Positions 53,182 to 61,932 of a DNA stretch of 64,000 nucleotides are shown here, in pieces (positions within the stretch are counted from its first letter, which is position 1; each line of letters begins with the position of its first letter). Below the pieces are notes generated by a model. The model saw nothing but the letters and a program-made list of their open reading frames with translations, ran no database searches and was not told the origin of the DNA. Origin of the DNA: Clostridium ljungdahlii DSM 13528 (GTDB lineage Bacteria; Bacillota; Clostridia; Clostridiales; Clostridiaceae); contig NC_014328.1 of assembly GCF_000143685.1 (NCBI RefSeq), forward strand, positions 620,001 through 684,000, given 5' to 3'. The position numbers and the translations under genes were made by a program.

Positions 53182-53940
53182 ATGGTTAAAAAAGTATATG
53201 CTATAAAAGAAGGATATGATTTTGAAAAAAATGAAAAGGTTCAAAATATTATAGTAAACACCTGGGGAGAATGTCTAAAACGTGTAAAAGGTGTTAAAGG
53301 TGCTACATATAAGAGTTTTAAGGATACAAATTCAGCTTTGGAATATTTAAAAGGAGAGGATAAGATTTTAAAAAAGTCTGAGGGCAACTATCCTAAAGAT
53401 TGTTTACATGTATATGTGGATGGAAGTTATAACATTTCAACGGAGATGTATTCTTATGCATTGGTGGCAGTTAAAGGTAATGTAGTTTATTATATAGAAA
53501 GCGATTCACATTCTTGTGAAGAAGGTAAGAATATAAGGCAAATATCTGGAGAATTAAAAGCAGCTGTTAGAGGAGTACAATATGCTTTGTCTAAGGGAGA
53601 GAAAAAAGTCGTTTTGTTCCACGACTATGAAGGAACCTGCAAGCACGCCCTTGGGCTATGGGAGAGAAAAGAAGCCTCATCTATAAAATATTACGAAGAA
53701 ATGAGCGAGCTTATGAAAAACATTGAGGTTATATTTGTTAAAGTAGATAGTCATACTGGGGATTTGTTTAATGAATTGGCAGATGAAAAGTGCAAGGAAA
53801 AGTTACAAATAGAATCAAAAAAAAGTGTTCAAAAATGGTTAATGAATAATGAGATAAAGACAGCTAATGATGAGGTAAAGAATGAGATATTAAAAATTGC
53901 ACCTAAAGGTGAAAAAAATATAAAGGTTATTGATATATGA
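53182..53940 (+). CDS. Ribonuclease H with viroplasmin-type N-domain
   Basis: 252 aa. The N-terminal 60 residues are a viroplasmin/RNase H1-N-like domain (VYAIKEGYD, IIVNTWGECLKRVKGVKGAT, YKSFKDTNSALEYLKGE) that grips RNA-DNA hybrids. The catalytic domain follows: LHVYVDGSYNISTEMYSYAL (first Asp), IRQISGELKAAVRGVQYAL (Glu), VVLFHDYEGTCKHA (Asp) and DLFNELADEKCKEKL (last Asp). All four acids are present, although the third motif reads HDYEG instead of the common TDS. Removes RNA from hybrids. No SD is obvious before ATG 53182, so translation may be weak or coupled. Confidence 0.88.
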   Translation: MVKKVYAIKEGYDFEKNEKVQNIIVNTWGECLKRVKGVKGATYKSFKDTNSALEYLKGEDKILKKSEGNYPKDCLHVYVDGSYNISTEMYSYALVAVKGNVVYYIESDSHSCEEGKNIRQISGELKAAVRGVQYALSKGEKKVVLFHDYEGTCKHALGLWERKEASSIKYYEEMSELMKNIEVIFVKVDSHTGDLFNELADEKCKEKLQIESKKSVQKWLMNNEIKTANDEVKNEILKIAPKGEKNIKVIDI

Positions 53941-54056
53941 AAATGTAAAAATTAAGCTGTTTAAAAAAAATAAATTTGCATAATCTATCTAAAGAACATA
54001 AAAAATCATAGTTCTGTAAAAGAAAAAGCATTTTTTAAAGAGAGGAGTGTAATAAA

Positions 54057-54221
54057 ATGCGTGGAAAGTTTGTAGCAGGTGCAGTAATTGGTGCAGCAGT
54101 AGGAATGATGGTAGTACCAGAATTAGATAGATCTAAAAAGAGAATGATAAGAAAAACTTCTAGATACTTAAGAAATACTGCAGGAAATATGTACGGTGGA
54201 GTTATGAATTGGATGAGATAG
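54057..54221 (+). CDS. Small YtxH-like protein, 54 aa
   Basis: ATG 54057 follows AGAGGAG at proper spacing. The sequence starts MRGKFVAGAVIGAAVGMMVV, a Gly/Ala-rich helix like the YtxH 'GxlxGaaxGaaxgll' start. It continues PELDRSKKRMIRKTSRYLRN, a charged helix. Such small proteins are stress-induced or membrane-associated in Firmicutes; function is unknown. A strong terminator follows 18 bases later. Confidence 0.75.
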   Translation: MRGKFVAGAVIGAAVGMMVVPELDRSKKRMIRKTSRYLRNTAGNMYGGVMNWMR

Positions 54222-54239
54222 TATAGAATCCTAATAAGT

Positions 54240-54297
54240 ACAATGTAAAATGTACGCTTTTAATAATAAAGATGTGCATTTTACATTGTTTTTTTAT
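54240..54297 (+). terminator. Intrinsic terminator after the small YtxH-like gene
   Basis: ACAATGTAAAATGTAC pairs with GTGCATTTTACATTGT, followed by seven T. Confidence 0.85.
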
Positions 54298-54376
54298 TAA
54301 TTTAGACTATATTGTTTAGGTTTGTGGCAATATGCTTTTATTTTTTAAAGTTTTCATATTATAATTAAAAATATGT

Positions 54377-54429
54377 TATAATGATACTAATATAGGATAA
54401 TATTTTAATATGGTTTAAAAATTATCCTA
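54377..54429 (+). promoter_or_regulatory. Putative promoter -10 and inverted-repeat operator before the XRE-TPR genes
   Basis: TATAAT at 54377-54382. Just after it lies TAGGATAAT (54393-54401), facing ATTATCCTA (54421-54429), a 9-base inverted repeat. The position, overlapping the expected start of transcription, suits an operator for self-repression. No clear -35 box. Confidence 0.4.
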
Positions 54430-54590
54430 AACAAAAATCTTCACATTACATATAACTTTAATTATATGTAATATTTAGATATTGTTATCCCAAGGTGTAG
54501 CTTTTATTTTTTATATATTGAAAAAAATGTAACATATTGGAACAAGTAGGCATGAAACAAAAATTGTGATTAATAAAGGAAGAGTGAATG

Positions 54591-55895
54591 ATGGAAATAC
54601 TTTCTTTAGGAGAAAAAATAAAGAGAAGAAGAAAAGAACTCAATATGACTTTAAAAGATTTGGCAGGGGATAGAATTACACCTGGACAAATAAGTTTGGT
54701 GGAATCAGGAAAGTCAAATCCTAGTATGGATTTGTTGGAATACTTAGCAGGTGAATTGAATACTTCCATTGAGTATTTAATGGAGTCAGAAGAAACTCAA
54801 GCACAAAAAATATGTACTTATTTTGAAAATATAGCCGAATCTTATATAATAAGTGGAAATTTGAGTCAATCGGAAAAGTATATAGAAGAGGCTATATATT
54901 ATTCAGAAAAGTATTCCTTACAATATGAAAAAGCAAAGAATTTATATTTAAAGGGGACAATCTATACAGCGAGAAAAGAATATCCTATTGCTCAACAGCT
55001 TTTATTGTCTGCTAATGTTGTTTTTATAAAAAATAATAAATATGAAGAAATTATAAAAACTTTTATAAGTTTGGGGAAGATTACAATAAGCATGAAATCA
55101 TATCATGCTTCCAGCAGTTATTTGCAGCAGGCGGAGAATGTATATAAGGAAAATAATATAGGAAATGATTTCTTGCTTGGACAAATATATTATTATACAG
55201 CTTGTATAAATTTTAAATTAGAAAATATGGAGGAAGCGATAAACTATTCTTATCTGGCAAATGAGAAGTTTAGGCAGATAGATAATAAGGAAGAATATGC
55301 TAAAAGCTTATTTTTACTTGCAGAAGAGTATAATAAAAAGGGAGATATAAATAATGCAATAAAGTATTCTAAAAAAACATTAAATGTATACAGAAAATTA
55401 GAAGATGTAATAAATACTGCAAGAATTGAAAATAATCTAGGTAAACTTTTTGGAGAGTTTAATAATATTGAAGAATCATTTATACATTTAAATAAAGCAA
55501 AAGAGCTGCGAATGAAATGTAAAGATGGCAAAATTGTGGACACACTTATAAATATATGTGAAAATTATATAAAATTAAAGGATATTATAAATTCAAAGAA
55601 AGTTCTAGAAGAAATAAGGGACAAGATAGACGAAAAAAATAATAAATCATTAGTATATTATTACATGATGAAATTTAGAATAAATATGATTGAGTGTAAT
55701 AAAAAAGAAGCAGAAAATACATTAATTGATGCATTGAATTTTGCGATAAAAATGAATTATACTAAAGAAGCTGCAGATATATCAATAAAACTTGGAAAAT
55801 TCTATGAAGATAGCAAGATGGATAAGGAAGCAGCTAAGTATTTAAGTGAAGGTGTTGAAATTTTTAAAAGAATTGGAATATTAAAAGAGTATTAA
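54591..55895 (+). CDS. XRE-type regulator with TPR repeats (RRNPP-like), first of two
   Basis: 434 aa. ATG 54591 is preferred over 54588, as the paralogue also begins MEILS-GEK. The helix-turn-helix occupies about residues 1-60 (GEKIKRRRKELNMTLKDLAG, TPGQISLVESGKSNPSMDLL). About eight TPR-like helical pairs follow (SEKYIEEAIYYSEKYSLQYE, AINYSYLANEKFRQIDNKEE, AAKYLSEGVEIFKRIGILKE). This layout is that of RRNPP peptide-sensing regulators of Firmicutes. No short secreted peptide gene is evident beside it. The second paralogue follows after 18 bases; together they may be a duplicated, interacting pair. Confidence 0.85.
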   Translation: MEILSLGEKIKRRRKELNMTLKDLAGDRITPGQISLVESGKSNPSMDLLEYLAGELNTSIEYLMESEETQAQKICTYFENIAESYIISGNLSQSEKYIEEAIYYSEKYSLQYEKAKNLYLKGTIYTARKEYPIAQQLLLSANVVFIKNNKYEEIIKTFISLGKITISMKSYHASSSYLQQAENVYKENNIGNDFLLGQIYYYTACINFKLENMEEAINYSYLANEKFRQIDNKEEYAKSLFLLAEEYNKKGDINNAIKYSKKTLNVYRKLEDVINTARIENNLGKLFGEFNNIEESFIHLNKAKELRMKCKDGKIVDTLINICENYIKLKDIINSKKVLEEIRDKIDEKNNKSLVYYYMMKFRINMIECNKKEAENTLIDALNFAIKMNYTKEAADISIKLGKFYEDSKMDKEAAKYLSEGVEIFKRIGILKEY

Positions 55896-55913
55896 ATAAA
55901 ATAGGTGATAATT

Positions 55914-57176
55914 ATGGAGATACTTTCTACTGGAGAAAAAGTTAAAAGAGCACGCATATATAAGGGATATACTTTGAAGGAACTGTGTAATAGTAAGATA
56001 TCAATTTCTAAAATGAGCTGCATTGAAAATGATAAAATAAAACCAGAAGATTGGATTTTAGAATTTTTATCAGACAAACTTGAAATTAGTTTTGAGTATC
56101 TGAAATTAGATATAAAAAATCAAATAATAAAAAATATAGATGATATTGAGAAAAAACAAGATAAAAAAAATTATGAAAAAAATTTAGTATATAATTTTAA
56201 ATTTGCTGAACGGTATAACTATGATAATATATGTTTTAGGATAATACATCTCTTATTTAACTATTATCTAGAAAAAAGTGAATTAGAAAAGTTGTATAAT
56301 ATAATTGTAAAGTATTATGAATATTTACAAAAAAATTTTTCTAAAGAAAAAGCAATCCTGTATTATATGGATGTTGGCAAATATTTTTTTAAAACAAAAG
56401 AATTTTCACAGGCTATAAATTATTATGATAATGTGTTAGACATTGCAGCAGAAACTGGTAGTAATGAATTACTAGGAAAAATTACATATAATAAAATAAT
56501 TTGTTTTATTGCTCTTAATGATTATGAAAAGGCTTATGAATTGTCTGATACGATTACAAAATTTATAAACATGATAGATGGAGACATAAAAAAAGCAAAA
56601 GTTTATCATATTTTAGCAATACTTTCTTTAAAAAATGATACTGAAAAATTCAAAGTATATGAAAAAAAGGCAAATGAATTTTATAAAGATAATTTAAAAG
56701 ATAAATCCACATCTATGGTTGAATATGCTGAAGTTATGTTTACTTTAAATATGAGTGAGAAGGCAGTATTTTATATAAATGAAGCATTGAAAATACATCC
56801 TAAAGAGCATGCAGAGGAATTTGCTAATTTTGTAATCAAAATAGTAGGTATTTTGATAAAAAATCAAATTTGGGATATAGTTGAAAGTATATGTAATATA
56901 GCTTTAGATTGTTCTATAAAGTTAAATGATATAGTTCTTATAGAAAGAGCATACTATTATAAAGCGTTGATATTTATAAAAAAAGGTCAGTTAGCTGAAG
57001 GGGAAATGTATATGAATCTTTCACTGGATGCTCTATCGAAATTTCAAACAAATATCTGCATGTATGAAAGATATATGGAAATAGGATGTATGTATTATGA
57101 TATGAAAAAGGTTCAGGAGGCTCTTAAATATTTTAATATTGCCATTGATTTAAAACAAAAATATAATTTTTTATAG
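55914..57176 (+). CDS. XRE-type regulator with TPR repeats, second of two
   Basis: 420 aa, ATG 55914 after TAGGTG. A helix-turn-helix like the first paralogue (GEKVKRARIYKGYTLKELCN, SISKMSCIENDKIKPEDWIL) is followed by a TPR array (FSQAINYYDNVLDIAAETGS, EALKYFNIAIDLKQKYN). Lower conservation in the turn (SKISISKMS versus DRITPGQIS) suggests a different DNA target or weaker binding. The codon use is even more AT-rich than the neighbours. It ends 46 bases before element B4. Confidence 0.82.
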   Translation: MEILSTGEKVKRARIYKGYTLKELCNSKISISKMSCIENDKIKPEDWILEFLSDKLEISFEYLKLDIKNQIIKNIDDIEKKQDKKNYEKNLVYNFKFAERYNYDNICFRIIHLLFNYYLEKSELEKLYNIIVKYYEYLQKNFSKEKAILYYMDVGKYFFKTKEFSQAINYYDNVLDIAAETGSNELLGKITYNKIICFIALNDYEKAYELSDTITKFINMIDGDIKKAKVYHILAILSLKNDTEKFKVYEKKANEFYKDNLKDKSTSMVEYAEVMFTLNMSEKAVFYINEALKIHPKEHAEEFANFVIKIVGILIKNQIWDIVESICNIALDCSIKLNDIVLIERAYYYKALIFIKKGQLAEGEMYMNLSLDALSKFQTNICMYERYMEIGCMYYDMKKVQEALKYFNIAIDLKQKYNFL

Positions 57177-57222
57177 GTTTACTTATAAAACTGAAAAAAT
57201 TATATTTTCTTGTTTAATAAAC

Positions 57223-57349
57223 AGAGTTCTAGGCATCAGGTGGAGTTTTAACTACCTGATGCTTAGAACTCATTATCCAGGGGCATAGCCGCTCTAATAC
57301 TCACACTTCGCTAAGTGTCAGTATTAGAGTGGGTAGTTATCATATAAAT
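57223..57349 (+). mobile_element. Structured element B4 (127 bp, shortest copy)
   Basis: Preceded by ATAAAC (57217-57222) and ending ATAAAT. The left hairpin TTCTAGGCATCAGGT/ACCTGATGCTTAGAA shows two compensatory changes relative to B1 (GCG/CGC to GCA/TGC, and GAT/ATC to GGT/ACC). The core TTATCCAGGGGCATAGCC ... GGGTAGTTATCATATAA encloses a CTCTAATACT/AGTATTAGAG hairpin without the inner stem-loop. Lies 77 bases before clpB in the same orientation. Confidence 0.75.
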
Positions 57350-57370
57350 TAAATTAATCTAAAGAGGTTT

Positions 57371-57426
57371 AGAAAGGAGGAGCTGCGTTAAAACTTGTTT
57401 TAAGTTTTGCGTGACGTATTTTTATT
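57371..57426 (+). promoter_or_regulatory. clpB leader: displaced Shine-Dalgarno and hairpin
   Basis: AAAGGAGG lies at 57373-57380, about 47 bases before the clpB ATG, too far to drive it directly. Between them, AAAACTT and AAGTTTT with flanking CG/CG can form a hairpin (about 57385-57411). No site is present next to the ATG (TATTTTTATT). No CIRCE or CtsR box seen. Confidence 0.4.
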
Positions 57427-60024
57427 ATGAACATAGATAAACTTACAATAAAAGTTCAAAATGCAATGAATGAAGCACAACTTACAGCAGTGAGATATAA
57501 TCATCAACAGGTAGATGTGATTCATATGTTTTCAGCTTTAGTGTTTGAGCAAGATGGACTTATTCCAAATATATTTGGAAAGATGTCTGTAAATTTAAAA
57601 TCTCTGGTAAAGGAAACTAAAGATGTATTAGACAAGATGCCTAAAGTGCTGGGAGAAGGAGCACAAAGTTCCTCCGTCTATGCAACTAGAAGATTTGAAG
57701 ATGTTTTTTTGCAAGCAGAAAAGATAGCTCAAAAATTCAAAGATTCATATATAAGTGTAGAGCACGTAATGCTTGGTATCATGGAAGTTCACTCTTCTGA
57801 CGTAGACGGTATACTTAAGAAATTTGATATTACAAAAGATGCATTTTTAGAAGCCTTGTCTCAAGTAAGGGGAAATCAAAGAGTTGAAACTCAGGATCCA
57901 GAGGGAACTTATGAAGCACTTGCAAAGTATGGGAGAAATCTCGTGGAAGAGGCAAAAAAACATAAACTTGATCCGGTTATAGGTAGAGATGAAGAAATAA
58001 GAAGAGTTGTTAGAATACTTTCAAGAAGAACTAAAAACAATCCTGTACTAATAGGTGATCCAGGGGTAGGAAAAACTGCTATAATTGAAGGTTTGGCAGA
58101 GAGAATTGTAAGAGGAGATATACCAGAAGGCTTAAAAAATAAGATAATATTTTCACTAGATATGGGAGCATTAATTGCTGGTGCCAAATTTAGAGGAGAA
58201 TTTGAAGAAAGATTAAAGGCCGTATTAAAAGAAGTACAGAAAAGCGAAGGAAAAATAGTGCTTTTTATAGATGAAATTCACACCATAGTTGGAGCTGGAA
58301 AAACAGAAGGTTCTATGGATGCTGGAAATTTAATAAAACCAATGCTAGCAAGAGGTGAATTGCACTGCATAGGGGCAACTACTTTTGATGAATATAGAAA
58401 ATATATAGAAAAAGATAAGGCTTTAGAGAGAAGATTTCAACCGGTGGTTATAGATGAACCTACTGTAGAGGATTCTATCTCTATACTTAGGGGGCTTAAG
58501 GAAAAGTTTGAAATATATCACGGTATAAGAATTCATGATTCTGCTATTGTGGCTGCCGCAAAGCTGTCAGATAGATATATAACAGATAGATACCTTCCAG
58601 ATAAGGCTATAGATTTAATTGATGAAGCTTGTGCTATGATAAGAACTGAAATTGACAGCATGCCAACTGAAATGGATAATGTTAAAAGAAAAATATTTCA
58701 GCTTGAGATTGAAAAAGAGGCGCTTTCCAAAGAAAAAGACACTGCTTCAATGGAAAGACTTAAAGCAGTAGAAAAGGAACTTAGCAATCTTAAAGATAGA
58801 GATAATGAGATGACTGCTAAGTATGAAAAGGAAAAGGCAAATATAACTGAGGTTAGAAATTTAAAGAAACAGCTGGATGAGGCAAGAGGACAAATTGAAA
58901 AAGCAGAGAGAGAATATGATTTAAATAAAATTGCAGAATTAAAATATGGTGTTATTCCAAAACTGGAAAGTACTATAGATGAAAAAGAGCAATCTATTAA
59001 AGAAAACAATGAAGCTGCAATGTTAAAAGAAGAAGTTACAGAACAAGAAATTTCTCAGATAGTATCTAAATGGACTGGAATACCTGTTTCAAAATTAGTA
59101 GAAGGGGAAAGACAGAAATTAGTAAAATTAGAAGATGAACTTGCAAAGAGAGTTATAGGTCAGAAGGAAGCAGTTACAGCAGTTTCAAATGCGGTACTTA
59201 GAGCAAGAGCGGGTATGAAAGATCCTAAAAGGCCAATAGGTTCTTTTATATTTTTAGGACCTACAGGTGTAGGTAAAACTGAACTTGCAAAAACTTTAGC
59301 AAGGACTCTGTTTGATAGTGAAGAAAATATAATAAGAATAGATATGTCAGAGTATATGGAAAAGTATTCTGTTTCGAGACTTATAGGAGCTCCTCCAGGA
59401 TATGTAGGATATGACGAAGGAGGTCAGCTTACGGAGGCAGTGAGAAGAAAACCATATAGTGTAATATTATTTGATGAAATAGAAAAGGCTCATGAAGATG
59501 TGTTTAATATATTCCTTCAAATATTAGATGATGGAAGGCTTACTGACAATCAGGGTAAGGTAGTTGATTTTAAAAATTCTATTATAATTATGACTTCTAA
59601 CATAGGAAGCAGTTATTTATTACAGAACAAAAGCAGTAATGGAATAGATAAAGATGTAAGAGACAAAGTAATGAGTGACATGAAATTTAAGTTTAAACCT
59701 GAATTTTTAAATAGACTAGATGATATAATAATGTTTAAGCCCCTAAACACAGAAGAAATTAAATTCATAATAGATATATTCCTAAAGGATATAGAAAATA
59801 GGCTTAAGGAGAAAAATATATCCATACAAATAACCCCAAAAGCAAAAGAAGTTATGGCAGAAGAAGGTTATGATCCTGTTTATGGAGCAAGGCCTTTAAA
59901 AAGATATATAGAAAACATTCTGGAAACATCTATTGCAAAGAAGATAATTAATGGAGATATATATACAGGCTGCAAGGTAAGAGTAGATTATGAAAATGAT
60001 AAGTTTAAAATAGAAAAACTATAA
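57427..60024 (+). CDS. clpB: ClpB disaggregase
   Basis: 865 aa, full length. N-domain ([18 protein letters not shown]) followed by the first AAA+ module with Walker A GDPGVGKT (about 209), a coiled-coil M-domain (about 410-525) and the second AAA+ module with Walker A GPTGVGKT (about 611) and sensor sequence. [12 protein letters not shown] at the end of the M-domain and [20 protein letters not shown] in NBD2 confirm ClpB rather than ClpC/ClpA. With DnaK it dissolves aggregated proteins using ATP. It is a single gene in this window. The leader is unusual (see the entry at 57371). Confidence 0.97.
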   Translation: MNIDKLTIKVQNAMNEAQLTAVRYNHQQVDVIHMFSALVFEQDGLIPNIFGKMSVNLKSLVKETKDVLDKMPKVLGEGAQSSSVYATRRFEDVFLQAEKIAQKFKDSYISVEHVMLGIMEVHSSDVDGILKKFDITKDAFLEALSQVRGNQRVETQDPEGTYEALAKYGRNLVEEAKKHKLDPVIGRDEEIRRVVRILSRRTKNNPVLIGDPGVGKTAIIEGLAERIVRGDIPEGLKNKIIFSLDMGALIAGAKFRGEFEERLKAVLKEVQKSEGKIVLFIDEIHTIVGAGKTEGSMDAGNLIKPMLARGELHCIGATTFDEYRKYIEKDKALERRFQPVVIDEPTVEDSISILRGLKEKFEIYHGIRIHDSAIVAAAKLSDRYITDRYLPDKAIDLIDEACAMIRTEIDSMPTEMDNVKRKIFQLEIEKEALSKEKDTASMERLKAVEKELSNLKDRDNEMTAKYEKEKANITEVRNLKKQLDEARGQIEKAEREYDLNKIAELKYGVIPKLESTIDEKEQSIKENNEAAMLKEEVTEQEISQIVSKWTGIPVSKLVEGERQKLVKLEDELAKRVIGQKEAVTAVSNAVLRARAGMKDPKRPIGSFIFLGPTGVGKTELAKTLARTLFDSEENIIRIDMSEYMEKYSVSRLIGAPPGYVGYDEGGQLTEAVRRKPYSVILFDEIEKAHEDVFNIFLQILDDGRLTDNQGKVVDFKNSIIIMTSNIGSSYLLQNKSSNGIDKDVRDKVMSDMKFKFKPEFLNRLDDIIMFKPLNTEEIKFIIDIFLKDIENRLKEKNISIQITPKAKEVMAEEGYDPVYGARPLKRYIENILETSIAKKIINGDIYTGCKVRVDYENDKFKIEKL

Positions 60025-60084
60025 TTATTTATTAAAATAAAGGTTACCATATATGATAGAACGTTAAAAAAGAGGGTGTTTTTT

Positions 60085-60891
60085 ATGAAAAAACCTGTCT
60101 ATTCAATCATATATGGTATTTTTATCTATTTATTTGTAATTGCTTGTATAAGCTTAATATGTAAATGGGATTGTGTAAAATATAATTTTGCGGAAGAGAG
60201 AAAAAATATTGTTTTAGCTAAAGATAATGCACCAACGTATTCTAAAGAAGTATTCTTAACTTTTGATGATGGTCCTTCTGTAAATAACACTACAAAGATA
60301 TTAAATATATTACAACAAAATGGAGTAAAAGCTACTTTTTTTATAGTAGGTGAAAAGGCAAAAGAAAATCCTTCTATATTAAAGCAGCTAAGTGACAGCG
60401 GTATGAGTATAGGAGTACATACATATTCTCATAATTATAAAGAGATGTACAGCAGTTTGGATGCATACTTAGAGGATTTTCGAGTTTGTAAAAATATAAT
60501 AAAGAATATAACGGGAAAAGATTCTATAGTATTTGTGAGGCTTCCAGGTGGGTCAGATAACTTAGTAGCAAGTGTAAGCAATTTAAATATTATAAAGAAG
60601 ACTTTAAAGGGAAACGGAATGAAGTATGTAGATTGGAACGTGGTTTCAGGGGATGCAGATAAACGTTTTGTGTCCAAAGATATTATAAAACAAAATGTAA
60701 TAGATGGATGCAAGAATAAAAAAATTGCAGTAGTTTTAATGCATGATTCTTACTATAAAACTTCTACAGTAGAAGCACTGCCAGATATTATAAGTTATTT
60801 AAAAAAAGAAGGCTTTGCTTTTAGAACTTTTGATGGTATAACTTTAGAAGAGGAGTTTAGAATGACAGATAAAGGAATCATTAATAGATGA
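60085..60891 (+). CDS. Membrane-anchored polysaccharide deacetylase
   Basis: ATG 60085 after GAGGG; 268 aa. One N-terminal helix (YSIIYGIFIYLFVIACISLI) anchors the NodB-homology domain outside. Motifs: VFLTFDDGPSVNNTTKIL (catalytic Asp-Asp), GVHTYSHNYKEMY (metal His pair), VRLPGGSDN and VVLMHDSYYKTSTVEAL (catalytic His). It removes acetyl groups from peptidoglycan N-acetylglucosamine or similar polymers, protecting the wall from lysozyme. The gene stands alone. Confidence 0.92.
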   Translation: MKKPVYSIIYGIFIYLFVIACISLICKWDCVKYNFAEERKNIVLAKDNAPTYSKEVFLTFDDGPSVNNTTKILNILQQNGVKATFFIVGEKAKENPSILKQLSDSGMSIGVHTYSHNYKEMYSSLDAYLEDFRVCKNIIKNITGKDSIVFVRLPGGSDNLVASVSNLNIIKKTLKGNGMKYVDWNVVSGDADKRFVSKDIIKQNVIDGCKNKKIAVVLMHDSYYKTSTVEALPDIISYLKKEGFAFRTFDGITLEEEFRMTDKGIINR

Positions 60892-60899
60892 CTAAAATT

Positions 60900-61152
60900 A
60901 TAGAGAGTTTCTAAACGAAAAATCAAATTATACTCCGGATATTTTTACAACCTTCAGTTCGTTAAATATTTTGATAAGTCTTAGTGAGGTATTTTAGAAA
61001 ATCTTAGAAGCTTATATATGTCTGAGGTACGAGTTTATATAAGCTTCTTTAGATTTTCAAAATGCCGAACTTTAGACTTATTAAAAGTTTTTAGTGTGAT
61101 GAAATTTGTTAGTATATGGCTGGTATAAGTAAACTTTCAAGCTAGAAATTCT
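60900..61152. repeat. Family A palindromic repeat, copy A3 (complete, uninterrupted)
   Basis: AGAGTTTCTAAACGAAAAATC ... AACCTTCAGTTCGTTAAATA ... GAAAATCTTAGAAGCTTATA ... TGTCTGAGGTACGAGTTTAT, then the mirrored arms to GTAAACTTTC ... TAGAAATTCTA. Reverse complement of A2 but without element B1 at TTTATATAAGC. Terminal GTTTCTA/TAGAAAT arms face inward. It lies between convergent genes. Confidence 0.8.
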
Positions 61153-61167
61153 ACATAAAGATGTAGA

Positions 61168-61902
61168 TTAATTAGATTTAGTTTTGGTTTCTCTTTCTAT
61201 TATAAACTTTTTAGCATTTAATTCTAAGGTATCATCTAGAGGGTCAAGTTTTGTATCACCATATTTTTTAGAAATAGCTGTAGATATAAATCTATCTGCT
61301 AATTCAGGATTTTTAGAAAGGAGAGAACCGTGGAAATAAGTGCAAAAACAATTTTTGTAGATGCAGCCTTCGTATCCATCTTCTCCATTATTACCATAAC
61401 CTACGATTACTTTTCCAAGAGGTTCTAAATCTCCTATATAAGTTCTTCCAGAATGATTTTCAAAGCCCACATAAGTTTCTTTATATTTTTCGTTATATAT
61501 AACTGTATTTCCTATAAATCTATTGCTGCCGCCCTCTGTATATATATTAAGTACATCAAGACCTGGCAGTTTTTGGCCATCAGGTGTAGAATAGTACTTT
61601 CCAAGAAGTTGATAGCCTCCACAAATTGATAAAAATACTTTACCATCTTCAATGTAACTTACGATACCTTCTCTTTTATTTTTGACAAGGTCCTCTGATA
61701 CTATAGACTGCTCATAGTCCTGGCCACCACCAAAAAGAGTTATGTCATATTTAGAGCTGTCAAAGGGATCTCCAAGAGATATGTTAAATACATTTATATC
61801 TATACCCCGCTGCTGTGCCCTATATTTTAATATGAGTATATTTCCTAAATCTCCATATACATTTAATAAATCAGGATATAAGTGACATATGTTTAATTCC
61901 AT
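61168..61902 (-). CDS. gatD: Lipid II isoglutaminyl synthase, glutamine amidotransferase subunit
   Basis: 244 aa, class I glutaminase of the CobB/CobQ type. Active Cys94 in LSICGGYQLLG and His191 in CTYFHGSLLSKNPELADRFI. Starts LNICHLYPDLLNVYGDLGN, as in GatD proteins. With MurT it amidates the D-glutamate of lipid II, needed for efficient peptidoglycan cross-linking. It follows murT after 30 bases and is translated from its own GGGAG site. Confidence 0.95.
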   Translation of the reverse strand: MELNICHLYPDLLNVYGDLGNILILKYRAQQRGIDINVFNISLGDPFDSSKYDITLFGGGQDYEQSIVSEDLVKNKREGIVSYIEDGKVFLSICGGYQLLGKYYSTPDGQKLPGLDVLNIYTEGGSNRFIGNTVIYNEKYKETYVGFENHSGRTYIGDLEPLGKVIVGYGNNGEDGYEGCIYKNCFCTYFHGSLLSKNPELADRFISTAISKKYGDTKLDPLDDTLELNAKKFIIERETKTKSN

Positions 61903-61932
61903 TTTAGATACACTCCCTATTTCTCTAATATT

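Noticed and set aside
57177..57426. CIRCE or CtsR operator upstream of clpB
   Set aside because: Neither the TTAGCACTC inverted repeat nor GGTCAAA repeats are present.
7519..61152. Family A repeats as a CRISPR array
   Set aside because: Copies are dispersed, of unequal length and palindromic, without regular spacing or spacers; no cas genes are present.
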